Shown one piece after another: positions 46,232-56,956 of a DNA stretch of 64,000 nt (its first letter is position 1; the number at the start of each line of letters is the position of its first letter). The notes under the pieces are model-generated. The model was given only the letters and a program-made list of their open reading frames with translations. It made no database searches and had not been told where the DNA came from. The stretch is from Methylococcaceae bacterium (lineage in GTDB: Bacteria > Pseudomonadota > Gammaproteobacteria > Methylococcales > Methylomonadaceae): assembly GCA_013140705.1 (NCBI GenBank), contig JABFSH010000019.1:1-64000 (forward strand), given 5' to 3'. The position numbers and the translations under genes were made by a program.

Positions 46232-46338
46232 AATTTCAACCACTCAAAAACCCTGATCATAGCAATAATCCTTGCTAACTTGATACTATTCTGCTAAAAA
46301 TGCACGATTTATTTATCTTGTCTTTTAGGAGTAAATGG

Positions 46339-46773
46339 ATGGCAGATAATGCTAAGCCGAGTGCATCACTTTTCACTTTTGAGCCTTATCAAGAAAAAGA
46401 AGGCGAAGACTATATGAATGAGGCTCAATTAAATCATTTTGAGGCCATTCTTAAAAACTGGAAAGCACAATTAATGCATGAAGTAGACCGGACCGTACAC
46501 CACATGCAGGATGATGCGGCCAATTTTCCCGATCCAAATGATCGAGCAACCCAGGAATCGGAGTTCAGCCTGGAACTGAGAACGCGTGACCGTGAACGCC
46601 GACTCATCAAAAAAATTGATGAAGCCCTTAAAGAAATTGAATCCGGCGATTATGGCTATTGCGAGTCATGTGGTATTGATATCGGCATCCGCCGACTGGA
46701 AGCCAGACCCACCGCCACCCTGTGCATCGACTGTAAAACGCTCGATGAAATTCGGGAAAAACAAATGGGCTAA
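46339..46773 (+). CDS. dksA: RNA polymerase-binding transcription factor DksA
   Basis: A 144-residue ppGpp cofactor. It has the coiled-coil region with the tip motif DPNDRATQE (the functional Asp residues) and a C-terminal zinc finger CESCG...CIDCK. I start at ATG 46339, since AGGAG sits 8 nt upstream. A longer frame from 46300 lacks this. It is followed directly by gluQ, as in E. coli. Confidence 0.96.
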   Translation: MADNAKPSASLFTFEPYQEKEGEDYMNEAQLNHFEAILKNWKAQLMHEVDRTVHHMQDDAANFPDPNDRATQESEFSLELRTRDRERRLIKKIDEALKEIESGDYGYCESCGIDIGIRRLEARPTATLCIDCKTLDEIREKQMG

Positions 46774-46775
46774 GT

Positions 46776-47690
46776 CTGGCTAACCAGGACAATCAAGCTT
46801 ACATCGGCCGGTTCGCCCCCTCGCCTACTGGCCCGCTGCACTGGGGCTCCCTGTATACTGCCCTTGCCAGCTTTCTTGATGCCAGATCGCACCAAGGTAA
46901 ATGGTTGTTACGGATTGACGACCTGGATACTCCACGCAATGTCAATGGTGCTGCGGATAATATTCTAAAAACGCTGGAGAATTTCGGCTTATTTTGGGAC
47001 GACGCGGCGTCTTATCAAAGCCAATGTATTGATGTTTATAATGATGTACTCGACACGCTGAGAAAACAGCAACTAATTTATCCCTGTACCTGCAGCCGAA
47101 AAACGCTAAGTCCTTACTCGGCTGACACTGCACTGGCAAATATTTATCCGGGATTTTGCCGACATGTGACAACTCTGCCCGATCGCCCGTATTCATTACG
47201 CATCAAAACCGATGAGCGCATGATTTCCTTTAAGGATTCGTTACACGGACTTATTTCTCAGAACATGGCGAAACAACATGGTGATTTTGTAATCAAACGT
47301 AAAGACCACATTATTGCCTATCAATTCGCCGTTGTCATAGACGACAACCTGCAACACATTAATCACATCGTTCGTGGCATCGACTTGCTCGATTCAACAG
47401 CCAAGCAAATTTATCTACAGCAACTGCTTGGACTGCCCACACCTCACTATATGCATGTACCAGTCATCATCGATCAACAGGGCTACAAGCTCAGCAAACA
47501 AACGCTCGCCGCATCTGTCGATAATCAACAGCCCCAGGCCACACTTTTTAAGTTACTGGACTTGTTAAATCAACATCCACCAACGGAACTTGCAAGCAGC
47601 ACGACGCACGACCTGCTTGATTGGGCAATCGCTCACTGGAACCCAACTTCACTCAAAGATTTACGTACAATCCTCCAAACAATTGACTAA
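46776..47690 (+). CDS. gluQ: Glutamyl-Q tRNA(Asp) synthetase, apparent CTG start
   Basis: A 304-residue truncated GluRS-like enzyme that attaches glutamate to queuosine of tRNA-Asp. The HIGH-type motif is FAPSPTGPLHWGSL, followed by LLRIDDLDTPR. The zinc site is YPCTCSRK...YPGFC and the KMSKS-type motif is YKLSKQ. The full N-terminal homology (YIGRFAPSPTG) is in frame, but between the preceding in-frame stop (TGA inside the end of dksA) and this homology there is no ATG, GTG or TTG. The best candidate is CTG 46776, 2 nt after the dksA stop, which gives the expected N-terminal length. The first ordinary start (TTG 46905) would delete the ATP-binding motif. Confidence 0.87.
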   Translation: MANQDNQAYIGRFAPSPTGPLHWGSLYTALASFLDARSHQGKWLLRIDDLDTPRNVNGAADNILKTLENFGLFWDDAASYQSQCIDVYNDVLDTLRKQQLIYPCTCSRKTLSPYSADTALANIYPGFCRHVTTLPDRPYSLRIKTDERMISFKDSLHGLISQNMAKQHGDFVIKRKDHIIAYQFAVVIDDNLQHINHIVRGIDLLDSTAKQIYLQQLLGLPTPHYMHVPVIIDQQGYKLSKQTLAASVDNQQPQATLFKLLDLLNQHPPTELASSTTHDLLDWAIAHWNPTSLKDLRTILQTID

Positions 47691-47726
47691 GATGATTTCC
47701 TACTTGAGACAAATCAGGGGCTAAGC

Positions 47727-49664
47727 ATGTCAGATGAAAAAATTTATGCTGTCAATGCCGATATTGCAGCACAGGCGCACATTGATTCCGAAACTTATAA
47801 AACGATGTACCAACGTTCGATTGACGAACCTGAGCAGTTCTGGGCTGAACAGGCCGAACAGTTTCTGCACTGGAACAAGCCTTGGCACACTGTGATGGAT
47901 TCCGACTACCCGACGGGTTTTATACGTTGGTTTGAGGGTGGCAAACTGAACGTCAGCGTTAATTGTATCGACCGGCATCTTGCCACTCGCGGCGATCAAA
48001 CCGCCATCATCTGGGAAGGCGACAATCCGGCTTTTGACCAAAGAATCACTTATCGGTTATTACACGAGCAGGTTTGTAAGTTTGCCAATGTCTTAAAGTC
48101 GCAAGGCGTTAAAAAAGGTGATTGTGTTTGCATCTACCTGCCCATGATTGCTGAAGCGGCAACCGTCATGCTGGCCTGCACACGGATCGGCGCCGTGCAT
48201 TCTGTCGTGTTCGGCGGCTTCTCTGCCGAAGCCTTGAAAGATCGCATCCTCGACTCAAACTGTAAATATGTAGTCTGCGCGGATGAAGGCCATCGAGGAG
48301 GTAAAACCATAGCCCTCAAAGCCAATGTGGATCAAGCAGCTCTAAGCTGTCCCCAAATTGAAAAAATCATCGTCATTAAAAATGGTCATGGCGACATTAG
48401 CTGGCATGTCTCCCGCGACATCTGGTATCACGAAGTGATGGCGTCCGCTTCAGCCGATTGTCCCGCTGAAGAAATGGATGCGGAAGATCCCTTATTTATT
48501 CTATATACTTCAGGTTCAACGGGTAAACCGAAAGGCGTCCTGCATACGACGGGTGGCTATTTGTTGTATGTCGCCATGACCCATAAATATGTTTTTGATT
48601 ACCACGACGGCGATATTTACTGGTGTACCGCGGATATTGGCTGGGTTACCGGCCATTCCTATATGATTTACGGACCGTTGTGTAACGGCGCAACAACCTT
48701 GATGTTTGAAGGCATTCCCACATATCCCGCAGCAGATCGCTTTTGGCAAATCGTCGACAAACATCAGGTCAATATCTTCTACACAGCTCCGACAGCAATT
48801 CGTGCCCTCATGGCACAGGGCAATGAATTTGTGACCCGCACCAACCGCAGCAGCCTTCGAATTCTGGGCAGTGTCGGTGAACCCATCAACCCTGAAGCCT
48901 GGGAATGGTATTATCATGTCGTCGGCAACAGCCGCTGTCCGATTATGGATACCTGGTGGCAAACAGAAACCGGCGGCATCCTGATTACACCGTTACCTGG
49001 CGTTACTCCATTAAAACCAGGCTCTGCTTCGCTACCCTTTTTTGGAATCAAACCCGAAATATTGGATGGTGAGGGTCGCCTTTTGGAAGGCCCTGCCGAA
49101 GGTATTCTGGTAATCAAGCGTTCCTGGCCATCTCAATCCAGAACCATCTATGGCGATCATCAGCGCTTTATCGACACCTATTTCAAAAATTTCCCGGGCT
49201 ATTATTTCGCAGGAGACGGCGCACGTCGTGACAAGGATGGTTATTTCTGGATTACCGGCCGCGTTGACGATGTCATCAACGTTTCCGGCCACAGAATGGG
49301 TACTGCAGAAATTGAAAGTGCGCTGGTACTCCACATGGACGTTGCCGAAGCAGCCGTGGTCGGTTATCCCCACGATATCAAGGGACAAGGCATCTATGCC
49401 TATGTGACATTGAACGTTGGCGTGGAACCGTCTGATACGCTCAAACAGCAATTAATCGACTGGGTAAGAAAGGAAATTGGCGCCATCGCCACCCCGGACA
49501 TTATTCAATGGGCTCCTGGACTGCCAAAAACCAGATCCGGTAAAATCATGCGTCGTATCTTACGCAAAGTAGCGGCCAATGAGATTAACAATCTTGGCGA
49601 TACGACAACACTGGCTGATCCATCCGTAGTAGAAAACATTATTGACCACCGTGCCAATCACTAA
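47727..49664 (+). CDS. acs: Acetyl-CoA synthetase
   Basis: A 645-residue AMP-forming acetate:CoA ligase. The P-loop is [20 protein letters not shown], with WWQTETGG and the C-terminal acetylation-target lysine motif [13 protein letters not shown], so post-translational control by acetylation is likely. Length is typical of Acs. AGGGGC precedes ATG 47727. It is a single-gene unit between gluQ and the convergent GGDEF gene. Confidence 0.97.
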   Translation: MSDEKIYAVNADIAAQAHIDSETYKTMYQRSIDEPEQFWAEQAEQFLHWNKPWHTVMDSDYPTGFIRWFEGGKLNVSVNCIDRHLATRGDQTAIIWEGDNPAFDQRITYRLLHEQVCKFANVLKSQGVKKGDCVCIYLPMIAEAATVMLACTRIGAVHSVVFGGFSAEALKDRILDSNCKYVVCADEGHRGGKTIALKANVDQAALSCPQIEKIIVIKNGHGDISWHVSRDIWYHEVMASASADCPAEEMDAEDPLFILYTSGSTGKPKGVLHTTGGYLLYVAMTHKYVFDYHDGDIYWCTADIGWVTGHSYMIYGPLCNGATTLMFEGIPTYPAADRFWQIVDKHQVNIFYTAPTAIRALMAQGNEFVTRTNRSSLRILGSVGEPINPEAWEWYYHVVGNSRCPIMDTWWQTETGGILITPLPGVTPLKPGSASLPFFGIKPEILDGEGRLLEGPAEGILVIKRSWPSQSRTIYGDHQRFIDTYFKNFPGYYFAGDGARRDKDGYFWITGRVDDVINVSGHRMGTAEIESALVLHMDVAEAAVVGYPHDIKGQGIYAYVTLNVGVEPSDTLKQQLIDWVRKEIGAIATPDIIQWAPGLPKTRSGKIMRRILRKVAANEINNLGDTTTLADPSVVENIIDHRANH

Positions 49665-49704
49665 TGCCTGATTTATCCAGGCCTATACACGATTAAAACA
49701 ATGA

Positions 49705-50919
49705 TTAGGAGGCCGCTACCTTTCCGAACAGGGGTTTTTCCGAAACAACACCGCCATTTTCTACCCGATTGCGGCCGTTGCGTTTTGCTACATAAAGTGC
49801 TGAATCGGCGAGCTTAATCAGCCGAGTGGAAATATCAGACTCACCAGGAAACGCTGATGACTCGGGCAAATAGGTTGACGACCCTATGGAGATTGTGACT
49901 GATATTGAATCTTCATCCAGCTTGATATGTAATGACTGGATGGTTTTGCGTATCCGCTCAGCAATTTCCAATGCCATCACTTCATTAATATTCGATAATA
50001 ACGCAACAAACTCTTCGCCACCGTAGCGCGCCAGCACATCATTACTTCGCAACTGCGTTTTTATGGCACTGGCGACAGCGCATAGCACCCGGTCTCCCGC
50101 ATGGTGACCCAGTTTGTCATTGACCACTTTAAAATAATCAATATCCAGAAACAGACAGGAAATGGGATCTGCATTTCTTCGGCAACGATCCAGCTCTTCA
50201 ACAATGCGCTGCTCCAAAAAACGCCTGTTATTGACGCCTGTTAAGCTGTCAACAAAACTGGTGCGTCGCATGGTTTCAAAGTTGAGGTTATTCTCCAAAC
50301 AAATACTCACCACAGACACCAGATGATCAACAAAGTCGGTAGCCATGGTATCGGAGAATCGATCTGTCTGATAACTCCCCAGATTTAAGGTGCCCAGATA
50401 CTTGCCACGACGATTTAGCGGCGTTATAGCAACACTTGCCGGTTTTTCTGCAAAGCCTGAAAAAAACTCATCACATTTAGCATTTTTATAAACGCCGATA
50501 TAGGGATGAATTGTTAAACCAAATATCGACAACAATAAATTTTTGTTATCCAATAGAATCAAGCCTTTTTTGGAATGGCATTCATAGCCATCATCGTTTA
50601 AATACTTGGCTATTTCTCCTTTTTCATCAATCAGACATAAACTGATGACATCAAGATCAAAATAATGCCTCGCATCATCGAGAATGTGGTCAATCATTTC
50701 AGCCAAGGAATTCAGATTGAGTAATCGCATTTCAAAAGCCTGAAAGCGGTGTAAAGTTGTACTGTTCAGCTTTACGCGATCAAGCATGCCTTCCAAGTGG
50801 CTTTGCAAAACAAATAAGTCGGTATTTATATCATTTTCCAATTTTATTACTCTAAGATGGTAACTTTCAGAAGGCGGGTCCGCGGATTGACTGCAAATCC
50901 CAGGCTTTAGTGAATTCAA
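49705..50919 (-). CDS. Diguanylate cyclase with GAF/DUF484-like sensor
   Basis: A protein of up to 404 residues making cyclic di-GMP. The N-terminal part (about 25-60) looks helical. The middle (about 60-210) resembles GAF/DUF484 sensor domains (FDLDVISLCLIDEKGE). The C-terminal GGDEF domain has the active motif ARYGGEEFVALL and an intact product-inhibition I-site (RSND, five residues before GGEEF). The start is unclear: the longest frame begins at TTG 50919, another TTG lies 26 codons later (before ENDINT), and no ATG fits well. Signal input is unknown. Confidence 0.87.
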   Translation of the reverse strand: MNSLKPGICSQSADPPSESYHLRVIKLENDINTDLFVLQSHLEGMLDRVKLNSTTLHRFQAFEMRLLNLNSLAEMIDHILDDARHYFDLDVISLCLIDEKGEIAKYLNDDGYECHSKKGLILLDNKNLLLSIFGLTIHPYIGVYKNAKCDEFFSGFAEKPASVAITPLNRRGKYLGTLNLGSYQTDRFSDTMATDFVDHLVSVVSICLENNLNFETMRRTSFVDSLTGVNNRRFLEQRIVEELDRCRRNADPISCLFLDIDYFKVVNDKLGHHAGDRVLCAVASAIKTQLRSNDVLARYGGEEFVALLSNINEVMALEIAERIRKTIQSLHIKLDEDSISVTISIGSSTYLPESSAFPGESDISTRLIKLADSALYVAKRNGRNRVENGGVVSEKPLFGKVAAS

Positions 50920-51218
50920 TCAACATCATAAGCCTAGCAGCTTCTTACAAAATTACTAAGTGCTTTAATCAATTAATGATACAACTTAACCCTTGCTCGT
51001 AGCATGAGTTTGTAGTCGATCTGATATACTGAACAAAATTTGAGGCTCGAAGTTAAAACCATCATGGCCCCCTGATAATAAAAATCATGACGAATAGGCC
51101 AAATTGCGAATCTCGTTTTCAATACAGCGACACCCTGCCCTAAATTAATCAGCATATCCGATCGTACAATTCGCCAATAATTGCTCCTGCTAACTTTAAG
51201 TGATCCAAAGGTAAGCCA

Positions 51219-52919
51219 ATGAAAAAATATAGATCTATTTCTAAACAAACTCGTACTTTTATCGCGCTAACGCTACTAACGACAAACGTCATGGCCATGG
51301 CAGCAAACTATGATTTGCTGAATCAGCAACCAAACAACTTTGGAGGCCTGGATCAGGATACCATTTCGCCTAACAGCTCCTTTGGTAATACGTCCATTTT
51401 GGATTCCATGCAGCAAGAAAAAATCAACGAGAAAAAAAGGGATTTCTTAGAGGTTCTCAACCTTCTGAAACAAAACAAATTAACGGATGCGGAAAATAAG
51501 CTGGCGAAATTATTGAAACAATCCCCCGAAAACCCGGAGCTTTATAATTTAAAGGCGCTGGCAGAGACATTAAAAAAAGATACCGTTTCTGCTGACAAAA
51601 GCTATCAAAAGGCAATATCCATCGATAAAAACAATATTCTGGCACATCTTGGCCTGTCAAAGCTGGCTCTCGACACCGGCGATCTGGCAAAGTCCAAAGA
51701 ATATGCGGACAAGGCCATCGCCATCAACAGTAAAATAGTGAACGCTTACCTGATACTGGCCGATATTGCTAATAAGCAGAAAAACAATAGCGAGGTCGAA
51801 TCGGTATTGTTGACAGGTCTTGAAAAAGTTAAGGGCAATATTTCGTCAGAAATTGAGATAATTCAGAATTTAGGAAAATTTTATGCTGCTCAAAAACAGC
51901 CTGAAAAAATACTTTCGCTGAGCGAAGATTTGCTGAAACGCTACCCAAACAATACGAAAGCACTTTCTTTACAGGCAGGCGCACAAATTGTTAATAATAA
52001 GAAATCATTGGCAGAAGAAACATTGACCCAATTGATCGGTCAGGATAAACAGGACGTCAACCATCGCTTGTTGCTGGCGAAATTATTGGGTGAAACGCCC
52101 GAGAAAGTAAAGGAATCCATCAAACTGCTGGATCAGGCATTAGCGATTGCTCCAGACAAACCAGAAGCCTACGTTTTCAAAACAGCTTACCTGATTAAAT
52201 TAAAACAGTACCCAGAAGCTATGGACCTGGCCAACCAGACAGAAAAAAAATTCCCCGCACTGTCTATAGGAAAGCTCCTGAAAGGCGATATATTTCTTGC
52301 CCAACAAAAACTGGATAATGCCCTTGAGAATTATCAGCAAGCTTATAAAAAGCAGCCCAACGACAAAGTTTTATTTGTCATTACCGATATCCTGAACGCG
52401 CAAAAAAAACTGCCTGATGCTGTCCGGCTTTTAAACGATGAATTGACAAAAAACAGTAAAAACAACGCGATCCATTTTAAATTGGCAACCCTATACCAAC
52501 AGCAAAACGATTTTCAACAGGCTGAAAAACATTACAAAGACATCCTGTCCGTGCAACCCGACAATGTACTGGTCTTAAACAACCTGGCCTGGATTTATTC
52601 ACAGGGAAACAATTCACAAGCACTGGAACTAGCCAAAAAAGCGTACACATTGGCACCGGAATCTGCTGCCATTGCCGATACCTATGGTCATATTCTGGTA
52701 AAACAGTCTCAGCCAGAAGAAGGCCTGAAGATACTTGAAAAATCCGCTACCCTGGCGCCTAATTCAGATGATATCCAGTTTCATCTGGCAGAAGCCTATG
52801 CCGTAAATGACCAGCAAGCCAAAGCCATTGAAATATTGGAAAGGATTGTGAAATCGGAACAAAATTTCTCAGAAAAAAAAGCTGCAGTTGAATTGCTGGA
52901 AAAATTAAAGAAACAATAA
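51219..52919 (+). CDS. Exported tetratricopeptide-repeat protein
   Basis: A 566-residue protein with a signal peptide (about 28 residues, ending MAMAA) and more than ten TPR units through the rest (for example ADKSYQKAISIDKNNILAHL and AEKHYKDILSVQPDNVLVLN). The TPRs resemble those of PrsT, the PEP-CTERM/EPS-associated TPR protein, but it is shorter than that family and lacks a lipobox. Likely a periplasmic scaffold. AAAGG precedes ATG 51219. Confidence 0.87.
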   Translation: MKKYRSISKQTRTFIALTLLTTNVMAMAANYDLLNQQPNNFGGLDQDTISPNSSFGNTSILDSMQQEKINEKKRDFLEVLNLLKQNKLTDAENKLAKLLKQSPENPELYNLKALAETLKKDTVSADKSYQKAISIDKNNILAHLGLSKLALDTGDLAKSKEYADKAIAINSKIVNAYLILADIANKQKNNSEVESVLLTGLEKVKGNISSEIEIIQNLGKFYAAQKQPEKILSLSEDLLKRYPNNTKALSLQAGAQIVNNKKSLAEETLTQLIGQDKQDVNHRLLLAKLLGETPEKVKESIKLLDQALAIAPDKPEAYVFKTAYLIKLKQYPEAMDLANQTEKKFPALSIGKLLKGDIFLAQQKLDNALENYQQAYKKQPNDKVLFVITDILNAQKKLPDAVRLLNDELTKNSKNNAIHFKLATLYQQQNDFQQAEKHYKDILSVQPDNVLVLNNLAWIYSQGNNSQALELAKKAYTLAPESAAIADTYGHILVKQSQPEEGLKILEKSATLAPNSDDIQFHLAEAYAVNDQQAKAIEILERIVKSEQNFSEKKAAVELLEKLKKQ

Positions 52920-53540
52920 CGCTTCCCATCCAACATTCAATAACAGCTTATGAATATTGTGCTCGGCTTGTCCAGGAAAATGGGATTAAACCGGGCTCAC
53001 ATCTTAAGCTAGGTGGGCTATTCGGACAACTACTTCAGACAAACGCCCTTCATCATTGATTGCCCCCATTCGGTTTAACGTTTCGGATCAAAATGATCAG
53101 GAACTTAGGATATGGCAAAAAAAACTTTCCGAAGTCGATCGGTATCCTGAAATCTTCGTAGGAGCGGCGCCCTCGCCGCGATTGAGCGCCCAGTATGCCC
53201 TGTTCGAGGCGAGGGCGCCGCTCCTACTTTTTCCTGTGTGACTGTTTAAATCTTCAGGGTAGTCATTATGGGTCACATCCTCAGCATGATCTTACATATC
53301 TACTTCCAAAAAATATCCATGTAATTTCAACTTGCGATGAAATTCATCCACTATAGACTTAAATAAACCTTAAGCGTATATTCTGCACCGTGTCGGATAA
53401 AACCACTAATGTAAAGAACGCAGCTGAAAACCTTTTGCCTATCCTTTATAAGCAGCTATATTTAATGCCAAAGTCCAAATTGAGGACAATTGTTGACAAG
53501 GCTATAAAACAATCACGATCAATGTAACAGGATCATTGCC
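52920..53540. other. Intergenic region with REP-type repeat
   Basis: 621 bp without a supported gene. It contains the 20-bp-stem inverted repeat at 53158-53227. A frame at 53056-53241 reads through the repeat and is rejected. The final 100 bp should hold the promoter for the small Tyr-rich gene. Confidence 0.55.
53158..53227. repeat. REP-like GTAGGAGCGGC inverted repeat
   Basis: GTAGGAGCGGCGCCCTCGCC (53158-53177) and its exact complement (53208-53227) around a 30-nt loop. The GTAGGAGCGGC...CGC core is a known REP family in gammaproteobacteria. It is much more GC-rich than its surroundings. Confidence 0.85.
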
Positions 53541-53873
53541 ATGATACTTCGCAAAAATTTTGTTTATATCTATGTTCAAGTTATATGTCTGTTCTTTTCC
53601 AATGTTGCTATTGCAGACAAGTATCAAGATGAACTGCAAAATAGGTTAAACGAGCAGGTACTATCTCAGCCATCGAATATCCCTGACGACGCCACTTTGG
53701 ACAAATCACTTAACGAAGCAACAGAAGGGGGTAAACCTAGCAAGTCAAAAACCCAGGACAGCTATTACCGGTACTTATACAACGGTTATTATTACCCGAA
53801 CAGGTACTGGTACAACGGTTCTTATTATCCGCACCCGTATTCTTACTACAGAAGATACGGGTATTGGTATTAA
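53541..53873 (+). CDS. Small exported Tyr-rich protein
   Basis: A 110-residue protein with a signal peptide (ending AIADK), a central charged helix (about 28-70) and a C-terminal stretch with very high Tyr content (DSYYRYLYNGYYYPNRYWYN, then repeated NGSYYPHPYSYYRRYG). No family recognised. AGGATC lies upstream of ATG 53541. It is 53 nt upstream of the TraT-like gene in the same direction and is probably cotranscribed with it. Confidence 0.7.
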   Translation: MILRKNFVYIYVQVICLFFSNVAIADKYQDELQNRLNEQVLSQPSNIPDDATLDKSLNEATEGGKPSKSKTQDSYYRYLYNGYYYPNRYWYNGSYYPHPYSYYRRYGYWY

Positions 53874-53926
53874 AGTAGTTAATACATTATTTATCAAAAA
53901 TTTTTTACAAAATAATTGGAGGAAAA

Positions 53927-54688
53927 ATGGGGTTCTTGCGATTTAAAAATGTTCTAGTAACCGTATCCATACTTGCTTTTTTGTTGTTGGAAGGTTGTGC
54001 CGCCGTTCACACATCAATTGCCAAAAAAGATCTGGATGTTCAAACAAAAATGAGTGACACGGTTTTTCTGGATCCCGTTGGCCCGGATAAAAAAATCATT
54101 TATGTGGATATACGCAATACTTCCGATAAATCCAATTTTGATATACAAAGCTCCATTGTGCGTAGCCTTCAGTCTAAAGGATACATTGTCACTAATGACC
54201 CTGACAGGGCCCATTTCTGGTTACGCGCCAATGTACTGAGTGTTGACAAGGCCAGTCCCACTGCAGCTGAAACAGCTTTGCATGGAGGTTATGGTGGTGC
54301 ACTCACGGGTGCGGCAATTGGCGCAGCAACAGGCGCCGCGTTAGGAGGTTGGAGCGGAGCCGGAATCGGTGGTCTGGCAGGTGCGGCAGCTTTTGGCATC
54401 GGTGAAGTTGTCGCTGATGCGGCTGTTCATGATGTCACTTATATGGCGATTACCGATGTCGAAATCGCGGAAAAGGCAAAAAAGGGCGTTATAGTCCGCC
54501 AGGACAGTAAGCAAGATGCCAAACAAGGCATAGGCGGTGGCAGAACTCAAACTTCATCGGAGCTTTCAGATAAGAAACAGTACCGCGTCCGGATAGTAAG
54601 TACCGCCAACAAAGTCAACCTAGAATATCAGGAGGCCGCTCCTGAATTAACCAATGGTTTGACACGTTCGATTTCCGGCCTTTTTTAA
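53927..54688 (+). CDS. TraT-family outer-membrane lipoprotein
   Basis: A 253-residue lipoprotein homologous to TraT, the surface-exclusion and serum-resistance protein of F-like plasmids. The N-terminal lipobox LLEGC (Cys24), IAKKDLDVQTKMSDTVFLDP, the glycine-rich membrane segments (GGALTGAAIGAATGAALGG), ITDVEIAEKAKKGV and YRVRIVSTANKVNLEYQEA align along the whole length. There are no conjugation genes nearby, so this is a chromosomal homologue. A strong ribosome-binding site (TTGGAGGAAAA) precedes ATG 53927. Confidence 0.93.
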   Translation: MGFLRFKNVLVTVSILAFLLLEGCAAVHTSIAKKDLDVQTKMSDTVFLDPVGPDKKIIYVDIRNTSDKSNFDIQSSIVRSLQSKGYIVTNDPDRAHFWLRANVLSVDKASPTAAETALHGGYGGALTGAAIGAATGAALGGWSGAGIGGLAGAAAFGIGEVVADAAVHDVTYMAITDVEIAEKAKKGVIVRQDSKQDAKQGIGGGRTQTSSELSDKKQYRVRIVSTANKVNLEYQEAAPELTNGLTRSISGLF

Positions 54689-54733
54689 TTGGCTCCTTAG
54701 CAGCAAATTTATGATTATTATCAACAGCCACTC

Positions 54734-56860
54734 TTAAGTTGATTGTTGAATCAGCGCTGCTCTGACACAACCGAGTACACCATAACTGTATTGGCCCTCA
54801 AACAGCTCAAAAACCGGTTTGAGGGCCATTTTTTGCTGCTCGGGAAGGCCGAGAATCGCTTCTTCTATTTGATCGATTTCCTGTTTCGGCAAGTCAACAA
54901 CTTCATTTAATTGCAACAAACCCTTTTCCAATGCTTGCGCGAGATGACCGTAAATCGTCGTTTCCTGCAGTTCCCTTTTTTGCGCGACTTGCATAACCGT
55001 ATAGCCCAACCTGAATAACTCCAGTGACTCCGTAGCCGTACCCGATAGAGTGGGCTGGACATCAGCAAATTCGCTGATCACCGCCAAAAAATCCTGACCA
55101 TAAAGTTCCAGTTTTCGTTTTCCGATACCCGTTAGCAAACTCATGTCATGTAGATTTTTGGGCCGAAGCTCTGTCATGGCCAGCAATGTCTCATCATGAA
55201 AAATCACATAGGCGGGCACTTCCTGCGCATCTGCAATTTCGCGGCGTTTTGCTCTAAGCGCTTCCCAGAGCATGGCATTTTGACTAACCACAGCGGGTCG
55301 AGACGAACCTTTGATTCGGCTTGCCTTTTCGGGCTGGACATCCTTGCGTAACATTAGCTTCTGTTCGCCACGCAGTATTGGACGACACGATTCAGTCAAC
55401 TTTAAGGCGCCAAAACTGTCGAAATCAACAGCCACCAACCCTCGGGCAACCAATTGCCTGAATACGGAATACCATTGTTTTTCATCTAAGGCCTTGCCAA
55501 TACCAAACGTTGACAAGCGGTCATGGGCAAACTTTATCACGCGCTCGGATACCTTACCCAACAATACCTCAATTAGATAGGCCACGCCAAAGCGCTGCTC
55601 TGTTCGATAAATACACGATAAGGCCTGTTGCGCGACTAAAGTGCCATCCCAGGTTTCCGCAGGTGTAAGGCAGGTATCGCAATTACCACAAGGTTGTTCG
55701 AGATGATCGTCAAAATAGCTTAACAGCCCTTGTCTGCGGCAGTGCACCTGTTCACATAAAGCCAGCATGGCATCCAGTTTATGATATTCGATCCGTTTGC
55801 GCGCTTCGTCCGAACCTGATTCGGCCAACATGCGCCGAAGTGTAATCACATCCTGCAAACCATAAACCATCCAGGCATCGGCGGGCAAACCATCGCGCCC
55901 CGCTCTACCCGTCTCCTGATAATAGCCTTCAATACTTTTCGGCAAATCCAGGTGCGCAACAAATCGGACATTGGGCTTATCAATACCCATACCGAACGCG
56001 ATAGTCGCAACAATAATCAAACCTTCTTCCATTAAAAAGCGGTGTTGGTGCCGGTAACGCATATCGTTATCCATGCCAGCATGATAGGGTAAGGCATTAA
56101 TGCCTTTACTCTTCAACCATTCAGCGGTTTCATCCACCTTTTTACGCGATAAACAATATACAATCCCTGCATCACCGTGATGTTCGGTCTGGATAAAGCT
56201 GAGTAATTGCTGTCGCGCGCTCTGTTTCTGGACAATTCGATAACGAATATTGGGACGATCGAAACCACTGAGAAAGACTTGAGCCTGCGCCAACCCCAGA
56301 CGTTGAATGATTTCCTCTCGTGTTTTGCTATCTGCCGTTGCCGTTAGCGCAATTCGTGGAATGGCTGGAAACCGTTCATGCAGCAAGGAAAGCTGCAAAT
56401 AATCCGCCCGAAAATCGTGTCCCCATTGAGAAACACAATGCGCCTCATCGATGGCAAACAAGGCAATCGGGATTTTCTCAAAAAGTGCTGCCGTTCGAGC
56501 GCTCGTCAGCTTTTCTGGCGCAATATAAAGCAAATCAAGTTCGTTATTGAGCAGTTTTTGCTCAACACGTCTGGCCTCATCCAGTGTCAACGTCGAATTC
56601 AGAAATGCCGCCTTAACGCCTAATTGCAGCAAGGCACTAACCTGGTCCTGCATCAAGGCAATCAGTGGCGAAATGACAATCCCGACACCGTGTCGAATCA
56701 ATGCGGGAATTTGATAGCATAAAGATTTACCGCCGCCGGTCGGCATCAATACCAGCGCATCCCTGCCTGCCACGAGTTGTTCTATCACAGCTTCCTGTTG
56801 ACCCCTGAAGCTGTCATATCCAAACACGGATTTCAAAACGGCATTGGGTTTGCCTTCCAC
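54734..56860 (-). CDS. recQ: ATP-dependent DNA helicase RecQ
   Basis: A 708-residue 3'-5' DNA helicase. Walker [19 protein letters not shown], Walker B-type [17 protein letters not shown], the zinc-binding RQC Cys residues (ALCEQVHC...PCGNCDTC) and a C-terminal HRDC domain are present. I start at GTG 56860 because CGGGAG lies 6 nt upstream. A TTG 11 codons earlier is weaker. The C-terminus is longer than in E. coli RecQ. It is divergent from gshA. Confidence 0.94.
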   Translation of the reverse strand: MEGKPNAVLKSVFGYDSFRGQQEAVIEQLVAGRDALVLMPTGGGKSLCYQIPALIRHGVGIVISPLIALMQDQVSALLQLGVKAAFLNSTLTLDEARRVEQKLLNNELDLLYIAPEKLTSARTAALFEKIPIALFAIDEAHCVSQWGHDFRADYLQLSLLHERFPAIPRIALTATADSKTREEIIQRLGLAQAQVFLSGFDRPNIRYRIVQKQSARQQLLSFIQTEHHGDAGIVYCLSRKKVDETAEWLKSKGINALPYHAGMDNDMRYRHQHRFLMEEGLIIVATIAFGMGIDKPNVRFVAHLDLPKSIEGYYQETGRAGRDGLPADAWMVYGLQDVITLRRMLAESGSDEARKRIEYHKLDAMLALCEQVHCRRQGLLSYFDDHLEQPCGNCDTCLTPAETWDGTLVAQQALSCIYRTEQRFGVAYLIEVLLGKVSERVIKFAHDRLSTFGIGKALDEKQWYSVFRQLVARGLVAVDFDSFGALKLTESCRPILRGEQKLMLRKDVQPEKASRIKGSSRPAVVSQNAMLWEALRAKRREIADAQEVPAYVIFHDETLLAMTELRPKNLHDMSLLTGIGKRKLELYGQDFLAVISEFADVQPTLSGTATESLELFRLGYTVMQVAQKRELQETTIYGHLAQALEKGLLQLNEVVDLPKQEIDQIEEAILGLPEQQKMALKPVFELFEGQYSYGVLGCVRAALIQQST

Positions 56861-56956
56861 TCGTTCTCCCGCGTTACGATAATGTTTCTTCAATCACTTA
56901 AACCCTTTTATAATGGCCCGATTATATCAGGACAGCAGGGAACTCACGCGCACTCT

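Noticed and set aside
50973-51248. 91-codon minus-strand frame upstream of the TPR gene
   Set aside because: Overlaps the TPR gene start and its promoter region, with no signal or family similarity.
53056-53241. 61-codon frame before the Tyr-rich gene
   Set aside because: Half of it is the REP-type hairpin sequence.
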